From contig JBPCTQ010000123.1 in the NCBI GenBank assembly GCA_051011595.1, forward strand, positions 1 to 6,591: DNA of 6,591 nucleotides, read 5' to 3'. This document shows, piece after piece, positions 1-6,490 of this stretch. Under the pieces are notes generated by a model. The model was not told the DNA's origin, did not search any database, and saw only the letters and a list, made by a program, of their open reading frames with translations. Position numbers and translations under genes: made by a program. The first letter of the stretch is position 1, and the number at the start of each line of letters is the position of its first letter. Source of the DNA: JAOUEE01 sp051011595. GTDB lineage: Bacteria; Actinomycetota; Acidimicrobiia; Acidimicrobiales; SHLQ01.

Positions 1-1043
1 AGGCTTCCCGACCGCGTCGGCCACAGCGCGGCTTCGTCACCGAGCACCAGCAGGGCGGCCGCCGACAATCGCTGGGTGAGATCGGTCCAGGTCAGCTTGA
101 TCCAGCTCGACTCCGGTCCCGGTTCGAAGCCCTTCCCGAGCCGAGACAGGGTCCGCCAATTGTGCAGGCGGAGCAGGCGCAGCTCGACCATCGACTGCGC
201 CAGGGCGTCGGCCACCTCGGGGTCGTCGAGCCGCCCCCGGCGGTCGGCCTCGCGATACAGCTCGTCGAGGTAGATCTCGTGCACCACCTGTTCCTTGAAC
301 GGGAAGTTGGTGCCCCGCTCGTGGGCGAGTGTGGTGTTGGCCACCGCCCAGCCGTCGTGCAGGTCTCCCACCAGTTGATCGTCGGGGACGAACACCTCGT
401 CGAGGAACACCTCGTTGAACTCGTACTCGTCGGTGACCTGGCGTATGGGGCGAATGTCGATGCCGGCGGCGTGAAGGTCGATCACCACATAGGACAGTCC
501 TCGATGTTTGCCGGCCTCGGGGTCGGTCCGCACCAGGGCGATACCCCAGCGGGCGAACGTGGCATAGGAGGTCCACACCTTCTGCCCGGTGACCAGCCAG
601 CCGCCGTCGACGGGTTCGGCGACGGTTCGCAGCGACGCCAGATCGGAACCGGCCTCGGGTTCGCTGAACAGCTGGCACCAGATCTCGGAGGCGTCGAGGA
701 TGGCCGGCAACCATCGCTGTTGTTGTTGGTCGGAGCCGCGGGCCAACAACGTGGGCCCGGCCAGGTTGATGCCCACCCGGTTCACCGGTTGGGGCGCGCC
801 GGCCCGGGCGTACTCCATGTTGAACAACGCCACCTCCACCGGACTGGCGCCCCGTCCTCCGACCGCTTCGGGCCAGGCGATGGCCATCCACCGATCCCGC
901 GCGCACCGGGCCTGCCAGGCCCGGCCCCAGGCGATCTCTTCGTCGAGGTCGGCAAACGCCGGTGGGGGTTCGAGATTGGCGGCCAACCACGACCGAACCT
1001 CGGCAGCGAAGGCCTGCTCGGCAGGTGACAGGGCCAGGTCCAC
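1..1043 (-). CDS. Acyl-CoA dehydrogenase, large catalytic-type subunit (ACAD-1), 3' end off the window
   Basis: This is an FAD-dependent acyl-CoA dehydrogenase that oxidises an acyl-CoA to the 2,3-enoyl-CoA in the cytoplasm. Reading the minus strand from GTG at 1043-1041 gives 347 uninterrupted codons to the edge. Visible motifs: GGRG after the N-terminal helices (residues 62-65), the flavin/substrate motif QLFSEPEAGSD (124-134), GQKVWTSYA (153-161), RQVTDEYEFNEVFLDEVFVPD (central domain, 201-221) and TLAHERG (238-244). E242 in the last motif sits where the catalytic base lies in FadE26-like and isovaleryl-CoA dehydrogenase-like enzymes (by-eye placement). The sequence stops after VLGDEAALW, about 42 residues before the expected end, because the window ends. 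It is roughly half identical by eye to the dehydrogenase at 5305-6486. The GTG start is favoured by an AGGA eight bases upstream and by the family-typical opening VDLALSPAEQAF. It is divergent from the alcohol dehydrogenase. Substrate unknown. Confidence 0.95.
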   Translation of the reverse strand, partial: MDLALSPAEQAFAAEVRSWLAANLEPPPAFADLDEEIAWGRAWQARCARDRWMAIAWPEAVGGRGASPVEVALFNMEYARAGAPQPVNRVGINLAGPTLLARGSDQQQQRWLPAILDASEIWCQLFSEPEAGSDLASLRTVAEPVDGGWLVTGQKVWTSYATFARWGIALVRTDPEAGKHRGLSYVVIDLHAAGIDIRPIRQVTDEYEFNEVFLDEVFVPDDQLVGDLHDGWAVANTTLAHERGTNFPFKEQVVHEIYLDELYREADRRGRLDDPEVADALAQSMVELRLLRLHNWRTLSRLGKGFEPGPESSWIKLTWTDLTQRLSAAALLVLGDEAALWPTRSGS

Positions 1044-1051
1044 AGCGCCGG

Positions 1052-1055
1052 TCCT
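1052..1055 (-). promoter_or_regulatory. Ribosome binding site (AGGA) of ACAD-1, overlapping a -10-like hexamer
   Basis: On the minus strand AGGA lies 8 bases before the GTG at 1043, which supports that start. The same bases are part of TAGGAC (1056-1051), one base off the actinobacterial -10 pattern TANNNT and 7 bases from the start codon. A leaderless transcript is therefore an alternative reading. Only one of the two can be the real function, and the sequence alone does not decide. Confidence 0.45.
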
Positions 1056-1086
1056 AGCACACAGCCCCCGCCCGACGGCTCCCAAG

Positions 1087-1092
1087 TACCAT
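1087..1092 (+). promoter_or_regulatory. Candidate -10 element (TACCAT) for a leaderless alcohol dehydrogenase mRNA
   Basis: TACCAT fits the actinobacterial -10 pattern TANNNT and ends six bases before the ATG at 1099. That is the spacing expected if transcription starts at the A of the start codon. No Shine-Dalgarno sequence precedes this ATG or the in-frame ATG at 1111, which agrees with a leaderless message. I see no convincing -35 box. The whole 55-base gap (1044-1098) must also hold the promoter of the divergent ACAD-1. Confidence 0.35.
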
Positions 1093-1098
1093 TCGGCC

Positions 1099-2112
1099 AT
1101 GACCAGCAACATGCGAGCGGCCGTCTATCGCGGGCCCGGCACCCTCGAGGTGACCGAGGTGCCGCGGCCCGAGGTCGGCGTCGGCGACTGTGTGGTCGAG
1201 GTGGAACGATGTGGCATCTGCGGCACCGATCTGCACATGGTGCTCGAGGGTTGGGGACGGCCCGACAGCATCGGCGGCCATGAATGGGTCGGCACCATCG
1301 TCGAAGCCGACGACACCCAAATGGTGGGGCGGCGGGTGGCCGGAGGGCCGGAGGCGGCCTGTGGTGGCTGTCGTCATTGTCGGTCGGGCCGCAGCAGCCT
1401 GTGCATCAACCGCGACGCCCCGGGGGTCACACCCACCCAGGGAGCATTCGCCGAGTACATCAAACGACCCCTCGAGAACCTGGTGGTGGTCCCCGACGGC
1501 CTCGACTCACATCGGGCGGCACTGGCCGAACCCCTGGCGGTTGCCCTCCACGCCCTCACGCTGGGTGGCGTCAAGGCGGCCGACCAGGTGTTGATCTCCG
1601 GGGCGGGTCCCATCGGAGCGGCGCTGGTCGCGCTGCTGGTACACCGCGGGATCACTCCTGTGGTCGTCGAACCGGCAACAACCAGGGCGGCGCTGGCCAC
1701 CGAGCTCGGTGCGCTGGTCATGGCCCCCGACGAGCTGCAGTCGGCCGCCATGCCGATGGATGTCATCGCCAGCCCGTTCGGCGTGGTGTTCGAGTGCTCC
1801 GGGAAGGTCCAGGCCATGGAGACCGGGCTTCAACAACTCGATCGGGCCGGCCGGCTCGTCCTGGTCGGCACCGGCATGGATTCGCCCCGATTCGATCCCA
1901 ATCGGATCCTCCTGAACGAACTGGTGATCACCGGAGCGTTCAACTACGACGACGGCGGGTTCACCGCGGCGCTGGAGCTGCTGGCGAACGAGACCTTTCC
2001 GGCCGACCAGCTGATCGAACCCGAGGCCATCGGACTCGACGACCTGCTGGCCACCATGCAACGGTTGGCCGGCGGCCAAATCGCCGGAAAGGTGATGGTG
2101 AAACCGTCATGA
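1099..2112 (+). CDS. Zinc-dependent medium-chain alcohol dehydrogenase (MDR family)
   Basis: This is an NAD(P)-dependent cytoplasmic oxidoreductase of 337 residues that interconverts an alcohol and an aldehyde or ketone. The GroES-like N-terminal domain has the catalytic zinc site: C41 in CGICGTDLH, H61-E62 in GGHEW, and E144 in LAEPLAVALHAL, the usual third ligand region of sorbitol/threonine dehydrogenase-type members. The structural zinc site is complete: C88, C91, C94 and C102. The Rossmann domain has GAGPIG at 168-173 and an acidic E191 at the end of the second strand, which favours NAD over NADP. The length is normal for the family, if slightly short. I chose ATG 1099 because homology begins there (MRAAVYRGPG) and a TANNNT box fits; ATG 1111 is the alternative. 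The stop overlaps the VOC start by 4 bases (ATGA), so the two are co-transcribed and probably translationally coupled. Substrate not identifiable. Confidence 0.95.
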   Translation: MTSNMRAAVYRGPGTLEVTEVPRPEVGVGDCVVEVERCGICGTDLHMVLEGWGRPDSIGGHEWVGTIVEADDTQMVGRRVAGGPEAACGGCRHCRSGRSSLCINRDAPGVTPTQGAFAEYIKRPLENLVVVPDGLDSHRAALAEPLAVALHALTLGGVKAADQVLISGAGPIGAALVALLVHRGITPVVVEPATTRAALATELGALVMAPDELQSAAMPMDVIASPFGVVFECSGKVQAMETGLQQLDRAGRLVLVGTGMDSPRFDPNRILLNELVITGAFNYDDGGFTAALELLANETFPADQLIEPEAIGLDDLLATMQRLAGGQIAGKVMVKPS

Positions 2113-2546
2113 CCGAACCCTTCGTCGGCCCGACTCGCTTCAACCACGTGGCCATGAGCATGCCGGCCGACTCCCTCGACGAGGCCGGCCGAGCCGACAT
2201 CTGCTCGTTCTACGGCGAGGTGTTCGGGTGGGAGGAGTTTCCCACCATGACCCAAGACCGACACCGCCTGGTGATGGGTGTGCATGCCTACGACCAGTTC
2301 GTGTTCCTCATCGCGTCCGACCAACCAATGGCGACCGATCCGCTCGACCACTTCGGGATGTCGGTCGACAGCCGCCACGAACTCGATGCCACCCTGGCGC
2401 GGGCCCAGTCCCGGGCCGACGGCGACGACCGTGTTCGGATCATCGGTCCCGACGTCGAAGATCACGAGGTGCTCAAGCTGCACTCGTTCTACGTCGGATT
2501 CGTCTTGCCGCTCATGGTCGAGGTCCAGTACTTCGAGTGGGCCTGA
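2109..2546 (+). CDS. VOC (glyoxalase/bleomycin-resistance/dioxygenase) superfamily protein
   Basis: This is a small cytoplasmic protein of 145 residues, the right size for one vicinal-oxygen-chelate unit of two beta-alpha-beta-beta-beta modules. Module 1 begins FNHVAMS with H13 and contains the family-typical FYGEVFGWEEF (34-44). Module 2 begins LDHFGMSV with H81 and ends MVEVQYFEW with E138. H13, H81 and E138 form the expected two-His-one-Glu metal site, so it is probably an active metalloenzyme (isomerase, lyase, dioxygenase or epimerase) rather than only a binding protein. The segment before the last strand (LKLHSFYVGFVLPLMVEVQ) suggests a moderately hydrophobic pocket, which is inference. 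Its ATG overlaps the alcohol dehydrogenase stop (ATGA at 2109-2112), so the two likely serve one pathway. A methylmalonyl-CoA epimerase-like or ring-cleavage role is possible, but I do not recognise a specific subfamily. Confidence 0.9.
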   Translation: MTEPFVGPTRFNHVAMSMPADSLDEAGRADICSFYGEVFGWEEFPTMTQDRHRLVMGVHAYDQFVFLIASDQPMATDPLDHFGMSVDSRHELDATLARAQSRADGDDRVRIIGPDVEDHEVLKLHSFYVGFVLPLMVEVQYFEWA

Positions 2547-2550
2547 ACGG

Positions 2551-4188
2551 TCACCCGTCGGCTGCGGCCACGTCGGCCGCCCAGCGCCGATCAGCCTTGC
2601 CGTTCGGCCCTCGTTCGACCTTGGCCACCACCACGAAGGCCTTGGGAACCTTGTAGCCGGCCAGCGACCCTCGGACATGTTGGCGAATCTCGTCGAGGTC
2701 GAGCTCGGCGTTGCACGCCACCACGGCCACCACCTCGGATCCCCACCGCGGCGATGGTCGTCCGACCACGATGACGTCGGCGACTCCGGGGTGCGAGCCC
2801 ACCGCGTCTTCGACCTCTTCGGCCCAGACCTTCTCGCCCCCGGTGTTGATGCAGGCCGAGTCGCGGCCGAGCAAAACGATGGCTCCGTCGGCGTCGACTC
2901 GGGCTCGATCGCCGGGCACCACGTACCGGACCCCGGCCACCTCCGGGAAGGTGGCGGCTGTCTTCTCGGGATCGCCGAGGTAGCCCAGTGGGATTCGTCC
3001 CGACCGAGCCAGCCACCCGGTTTCGTCATCGCCGGGTTCGAGCACGCCGGAGAGGTCGTCGCTGAGCACGCAGGTGCCGGGTCCGGGTTCGAATCGACCC
3101 GAAGCGATGTTGGTGCCGCCGCTGACGTGTCGGCCCTGGGCGCCGGTCTCGGATGCGCCGACCACATCGATGATCCGTACGTTCGGGAGCCGCTTCAGCA
3201 ACTCGGCCTTCATCTGCTCGGTCATCGCCGCCCCGCCGGTGCTGAGGAATCGCAGGGCCGACAGGTCATACGGGCGCCGATCGAGCTCGTCGATGAGGGG
3301 TTGGGCGAAGGCGTTGCCGACCAGCGTGGTGAACGCAGCCCGCTCCCGCTCGGCGGTGCTCAACAATGCTTCGGCGTCGAGGCGGTCGGTCACCGGCGAC
3401 AGGAGCACCGGGTTACCGGCTGACCAGGCCAGAAAGGCAATCCACAAGCCGGCGGCATGCATCAGCGGTGCCGATATCAGATAGGGGAAGATGCGGTCAC
3501 TGCGGGCGGCGTCGGCCACCTCGGCGAGATCGGCCTTCTCTCGCCCGTCGGCCGGGTCCGAACCGCCCAGACCGGCCATGTACATGTCGGCCTGCCGCCA
3601 CATCACGCCGCGGGGCAGGCCGGTGGTGCCGCCCGTGTAGGCGATGTAGAGGTCGTCACCCCGCACGTCGGGGTTCGGCTCGGGTTGGTGGGCGGCCAGG
3701 AACGACTCGTAGTCGACGGCGTCGGTGAGTAGCGGCTCTGCGCTGGCGTCGGCCACCTGCAACAACAGCCGCAGCGTCGGGACCCGATCGCGCACTTCGG
3801 CCACCACGGGGGCCAGGGCGGCGTGGAAGATCAGGGCCTCGGCGCGGGCGTCGGTCAGCAGCGCCGTGAGCTCGTCGGACACATAGCGATAGTTGACGTT
3901 GACCCCGACGGCACGGGCCCCGGCCGCCCCCACCAGTCCCTCCAGGAACTCGGGGCCATTGTGCAGGTACAGCCCCACGTGGCTCTGCCCCGACTCGTGG
4001 GCGGCCAGCTGGTCCCGCTCGACTCGACAGCCGAGGCCATGGGCCCGCAGCCCGGTGGCCAGCCGTCGACTGCGGTCCCGAATGTCAGCGAAGGTGAGCC
4101 GACGGTCGCCCACCACAACCGCTTCGCGTTCGGGCACCGCGTCGCAGATGGCCTCGACCACGTCGACCAGCGCCGCCTCCAAGGTCAC
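2551..4188 (-). CDS. FadD19-like acyl-CoA synthetase (ANL superfamily)
   Basis: This 545-residue enzyme activates a carboxylic acid with ATP and CoA, through an acyl-adenylate, to the acyl-CoA. Motifs in order: AMP-binding P-loop YTGGTTGLPRG (184-194, with Arg at 193 where many members have Lys), PLMHAAG (241-247), LSTGGAAM (315-322), VVGASETGAQG (342-352, adenine/Mg site with E347), PGDRARVD (425-432, ribose-binding D427), the hinge stretch LGRDSACINTGGEKVWAEEVE (440-460), and NGKAD with catalytic K531. The insert ERDQLAAHESGQSHVGLYLHNG near residue 57 and the INTGGEKV form resemble actinobacterial FadD19-like synthetases, which act on sterol side chains; this is a family recollection, not an alignment. 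The start is GTG 4188, because homology begins at VTLEAALVDVVEA and it overlaps the upstream dehydrogenase stop (GTGA). The end faces the VOC gene across 4 bases. True substrate unknown; medium-chain, sterol or terpenoid acids are all possible. Confidence 0.94.
   Translation of the reverse strand: MTLEAALVDVVEAICDAVPEREAVVVGDRRLTFADIRDRSRRLATGLRAHGLGCRVERDQLAAHESGQSHVGLYLHNGPEFLEGLVGAAGARAVGVNVNYRYVSDELTALLTDARAEALIFHAALAPVVAEVRDRVPTLRLLLQVADASAEPLLTDAVDYESFLAAHQPEPNPDVRGDDLYIAYTGGTTGLPRGVMWRQADMYMAGLGGSDPADGREKADLAEVADAARSDRIFPYLISAPLMHAAGLWIAFLAWSAGNPVLLSPVTDRLDAEALLSTAERERAAFTTLVGNAFAQPLIDELDRRPYDLSALRFLSTGGAAMTEQMKAELLKRLPNVRIIDVVGASETGAQGRHVSGGTNIASGRFEPGPGTCVLSDDLSGVLEPGDDETGWLARSGRIPLGYLGDPEKTAATFPEVAGVRYVVPGDRARVDADGAIVLLGRDSACINTGGEKVWAEEVEDAVGSHPGVADVIVVGRPSPRWGSEVVAVVACNAELDLDEIRQHVRGSLAGYKVPKAFVVVAKVERGPNGKADRRWAADVAAADG
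2564..2580 (+). terminator. Possible hairpin terminator for the ADH-VOC transcript
   Basis: A perfect 6-base inverted repeat, GCGGCC and GGCCGC, with a 5-base loop lies 18 bases after the VOC stop. It has no T-tract and lies inside the last codons of the convergent synthetase gene (an Ala-rich tail). In DNA this GC-rich such hairpins also arise by chance. It is the only stem-loop I found near the end of this transcript. Confidence 0.2.
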
Positions 4189-5228
4189 GAGATGATCGAC
4201 TGGCCGGCGGACAGACGCTCGCGAACCATCGCACCCAGGGTCTGGCGGTGATGGCTGGCGTCGCCGAAGCTGATCTGATCGAGCTGCGCTCGTTTCAGGT
4301 AGAGATGGACATCGGCTTCCCACGTGAAACCGATGCCGCCGTGGACCTGCAAGGACGACTCGGCGACGCGGAGCCCGGCATCGCTGCACCAGCATTTGGC
4401 GGTGGCTGCCGCCAGCGAGGCCTCGTCGTCGTCGGCTCCGATGGCCCATGCCGCGTGGTACACCGCCGACCGCATTCCCTCCACGTCGACCAACATGTCC
4501 GCACAGCGGTGCTTCACCGCCTGGAACGAGCCGATCGGGCGCCCGAACTGCTCGCGCTCGTTGGCGTAGGCCACGGTCAACGCCAACAGCGCATCGGCCC
4601 CACCCAGCATCTCGGCGGCGTGGTACACCGCGCCGCGTGCCAAGAAGGCGGCCGCGGCCTCACCGTCGCCCACAATCGTGGCCGGTGTCTGGGCCAGCTC
4701 CACCCACGCCAGCTGCCGGGTACCGTCCATGGCCGGTTCCGCAGACCGCTCGACCGCAGTCAGATCGACCGCAACCAGGGCGTCCTCGGTCGGTACCACC
4801 AACACGTCGGCCAACGCTCCGAAGATGACCGGTTCGGGCCGACCCGACACGGTGCCGTCATCGTCGAGACGGACAGGGCGTCGGGCCACGGTGGCGATTC
4901 GCTCGCCAGACAAGAGATCGTCGGCCCAGACCGTGTCGTCGAGCACCGACAGGGCCAAGAGTTGTTGCAGGAACGGCACCGGCGCCAAATGAGCGCCACT
5001 CTGCTCGAGTAGCACTGCGGCCTCGACGGTGCCGAGCCCCAGCCCACCTCGATTGGTTGCGGCGGCCACCCCCAACCAGCCCTGGTCGACCATGCGACTC
5101 CAGAGGTCTTCGTCGTAGCCGTCGATGTCGAGCATGCGGCGAACGGCGCTGGTTGAACAGTGATCGTCGAGTAATGATCGGGCTGCGTCGCGTAACGCTT
5201 CCTGGTCGTCGGAGAGGTCGAAGTCCAT
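4185..5228 (-). CDS. Acyl-CoA dehydrogenase, small (probably non-catalytic) subunit of a heteromeric enzyme (ACAD-2)
   Basis: This 347-residue protein has the acyl-CoA dehydrogenase fold: N-terminal helices (MDFDLSDDQEALRDAARSLL), a shortened central beta domain (about 105-185) without the QLFSEPxAGSD motif, and a C-terminal helical domain with YANEREQFGRPIGSFQAVKHRCADM (221-245) and ESSLQVHGGIGFTWEADVHLYLKRA (290-314). At the first usual catalytic-base site (YEGTS in MCAD) it reads SFGDAS (320-325), and the helix with the second site reads GAVYHAAEML, so no base is evident by eye. It matches the short partner of actinobacterial alpha2beta2 dehydrogenases (FadE26-FadE27, FadE28-FadE29), where only the long subunit carries the glutamate. 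Its likely partner is the divergent gene at 5305, or ACAD-1. The GTGA overlap puts the synthetase next in the same operon. The ATG start is preceded by AGGG at ten bases. Confidence 0.93.
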   Translation of the reverse strand: MDFDLSDDQEALRDAARSLLDDHCSTSAVRRMLDIDGYDEDLWSRMVDQGWLGVAAATNRGGLGLGTVEAAVLLEQSGAHLAPVPFLQQLLALSVLDDTVWADDLLSGERIATVARRPVRLDDDGTVSGRPEPVIFGALADVLVVPTEDALVAVDLTAVERSAEPAMDGTRQLAWVELAQTPATIVGDGEAAAAFLARGAVYHAAEMLGGADALLALTVAYANEREQFGRPIGSFQAVKHRCADMLVDVEGMRSAVYHAAWAIGADDDEASLAAATAKCWCSDAGLRVAESSLQVHGGIGFTWEADVHLYLKRAQLDQISFGDASHHRQTLGAMVRERLSAGQSIIS

Positions 5229-5304
5229 CGCCCGCCGACCCTAGTTTGGCCATTCGGAGCGGGCGGAAACGGCGGGCGGCTCGGCGCGCGAGACTCGAAC
5301 CGCC
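5229..5304. promoter_or_regulatory. Divergent promoter region between ACAD-2 and ACAD-3
   Basis: This 76-base gap must drive both the ACAD-2/synthetase operon (minus) and ACAD-3 (plus). On the minus strand TAGGGT (5243-5238) fits a TANNNT -10 box nine bases before the ATG, and its AGGG could instead be a weak ribosome binding site. An inverted repeat CGCCCGCC (5229-5236) and GGCGGGCG (5271-5278), and a direct repeat CGGGCGG (5260-5266 and 5273-5279), could form an operator, though GC-rich repeats arise easily. The 8-mer CCATTCGG (5250-5257) also occurs in the other divergent gap at 1089-1096. No Shine-Dalgarno sequence precedes the plus-strand GTG. Confidence 0.5.
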
Positions 5305-6486
5305 GTGGATCTACAGCCAACCGTCGAACAGACCCGTTTCCGCGAGGAGTGTCGCCAGTGGTTGCGCGACCACCTGCCCTGGGAGTACGGCGTCGGTTTG
5401 CCGCCACTGTTCGACGACCTGGCCGAAGAGGTGGCCTTCCTGCGGGGCTGGCAACACCAGCTGGCCGAAGCCGGAATGGTGGGGGTGACATGGCCCCGCG
5501 CATACGGAGGGCGCGACGGCGGACCGCTGCTCCACTACATCGTCCAGGAGGAACTGGCCCGGGCGCGGGCCCCCGAGCTGGTGGGAAGAATCGGGGTGAA
5601 TCTCGTCGGCCCCACCGTGCTGGCCCACGGCACCGACGAACAGAAGCTGCGATGGTTGCCCCGCATCCTCCCGGCCGACGAGCTGTTCTGTCAGCTGTTC
5701 AGCGAACCAGGTGCCGGCAGCGACCTGGCCGCGGTGCGCACGACTGCGCAGCGCGTCGAGGGGGGCTGGCGCCTCACCGGGCAGAAGGTGTGGACCTCGT
5801 ATGCCCAGTTCGCCGACTGGGGTATGTGCCTGGTGCGGACCAACCCTGACGTGTCGAAGACACGTGGCCTCACCATGATGATGGTCGACATGCGGGCCGA
5901 GGGTGTCGAGGTCCGTCCCCTCCGTCAGATCACCGACGAATCCGACTTCAACGAGGTCTTCTTCGATGAGGCCTTCGTGCCCGATACCGACGTCATCGGC
6001 GACGTCGACCAGGGCTGGCAGGTGTCGGGGTCGACCCTGGGGCACGAACGGGGCACCAACCCTCGCCAGCTGGTCATCCACGCCCAACTGCTGGAGGAGC
6101 TGTACCGGTTGGCCGAACAGACCGGGCGCCTCGACGACCCGCGGGCATCCCAGGCCCTGGCCCAGGCATTCGCCGAGGTTCGCATCTTCCAACTCCAGAA
6201 CTGGCGATCGCTGTCGAAGCTGGCCCACGGCCGACCCCAAGGCGCCGAGGCAGCCACCGCGAAGCTCTATTGGAGTGAGATGAGCCAACGGCTCCACCAC
6301 ACCGCCATGACGGTGCTCGGCGACGCCGCACCCCTGTGGCGGGGAGCCCAGGACAATCCCGGCGATGGCCGCTGGCAACGATCGTGGCTCTACTACCACG
6401 CCGCCTCCATTTTCGCCGGCACCAGTGAGATCCAACGCAACATCATCGGCGAACGCACCCTCGGCCTACCCCGCGAACCCCGCTGA
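5305..6486 (+). CDS. Acyl-CoA dehydrogenase, large catalytic-type subunit (ACAD-3)
   Basis: This complete 393-residue FAD-dependent dehydrogenase forms a 2,3-enoyl-CoA. Motifs in order: GVTWPRAYGGRDGG (60-73), RIGVNLVGPTVLAHGT (95-110), QLFSEPGAGSDLA (130-142, flavin and acyl-CoA contacts), GQKVWTSYA (159-167), RQITDESDFNEVFFDEAFVPD (207-227), TLGHERG (244-250) and FAGTSEIQRNIIGERTLGLPR near the C-terminus. The MCAD glutamate is replaced by Ala in FAGTS, and E248 sits at the alternative site used by FadE26-type large subunits (known family behaviour; placement by eye). Length is typical of those subunits. The short subunit next door, transcribed divergently from 76 bases away, is the natural heterotetramer partner. 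The GTG start matches the family opening (VDLQPTVEQTRFREECRQWL) and parallels ACAD-1 (VDLALSPAEQ). I see no ribosome binding site, so a leaderless message is possible. It ends 4 bases from a convergent gene. It carries no signal peptide or membrane segment. Confidence 0.96.
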   Translation: MDLQPTVEQTRFREECRQWLRDHLPWEYGVGLPPLFDDLAEEVAFLRGWQHQLAEAGMVGVTWPRAYGGRDGGPLLHYIVQEELARARAPELVGRIGVNLVGPTVLAHGTDEQKLRWLPRILPADELFCQLFSEPGAGSDLAAVRTTAQRVEGGWRLTGQKVWTSYAQFADWGMCLVRTNPDVSKTRGLTMMMVDMRAEGVEVRPLRQITDESDFNEVFFDEAFVPDTDVIGDVDQGWQVSGSTLGHERGTNPRQLVIHAQLLEELYRLAEQTGRLDDPRASQALAQAFAEVRIFQLQNWRSLSKLAHGRPQGAEAATAKLYWSEMSQRLHHTAMTVLGDAAPLWRGAQDNPGDGRWQRSWLYYHAASIFAGTSEIQRNIIGERTLGLPREPR

Positions 6487-6490
6487 TTGG

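Noticed and set aside
162..1028. Long plus-strand open frame opposite ACAD-1
   Set aside because: It is the antisense shadow of ACAD-1: rich in H, G, V and Q with no domain motifs, while the minus strand shows every dehydrogenase motif.
1..1043. ACAD-1 as a truncated pseudogene
   Set aside because: The frame is open and all motifs are intact up to the edge. The missing C-terminus is due to the window boundary.
589..1098. In-frame extension of the alcohol dehydrogenase upstream to an ATG at 589
   Set aside because: The extension is antisense to ACAD-1, has low-complexity Ala/Ser/Arg content, and the family's N-terminus (MRAAVYRGPG) starts at 1099-1111.
1284..2108. In-frame N-terminal extension of the VOC protein to an ATG at 1284
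   Set aside because: The extra 275 residues are Arg/Gly-rich out-of-frame translation of the alcohol dehydrogenase. The VOC domain begins right after ATG 2109.
2278..3423. Plus-strand open frame of 381 codons opposite the synthetase
   Set aside because: No recognisable motif and shadow-like composition. The minus strand carries the full set of synthetase motifs.
4189..4449. N-terminal extension of the synthetase to an ATG at 4449
   Set aside because: The added 87 residues are out-of-frame translation of ACAD-2. GTG 4188 in the GTGA overlap gives the family-typical start.
5311..6435. Minus-strand open frame of 374 codons opposite ACAD-3
   Set aside because: Antisense shadow rich in H, G, V, L and Q, with no domain. 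ACAD-3 is complete on the plus strand.
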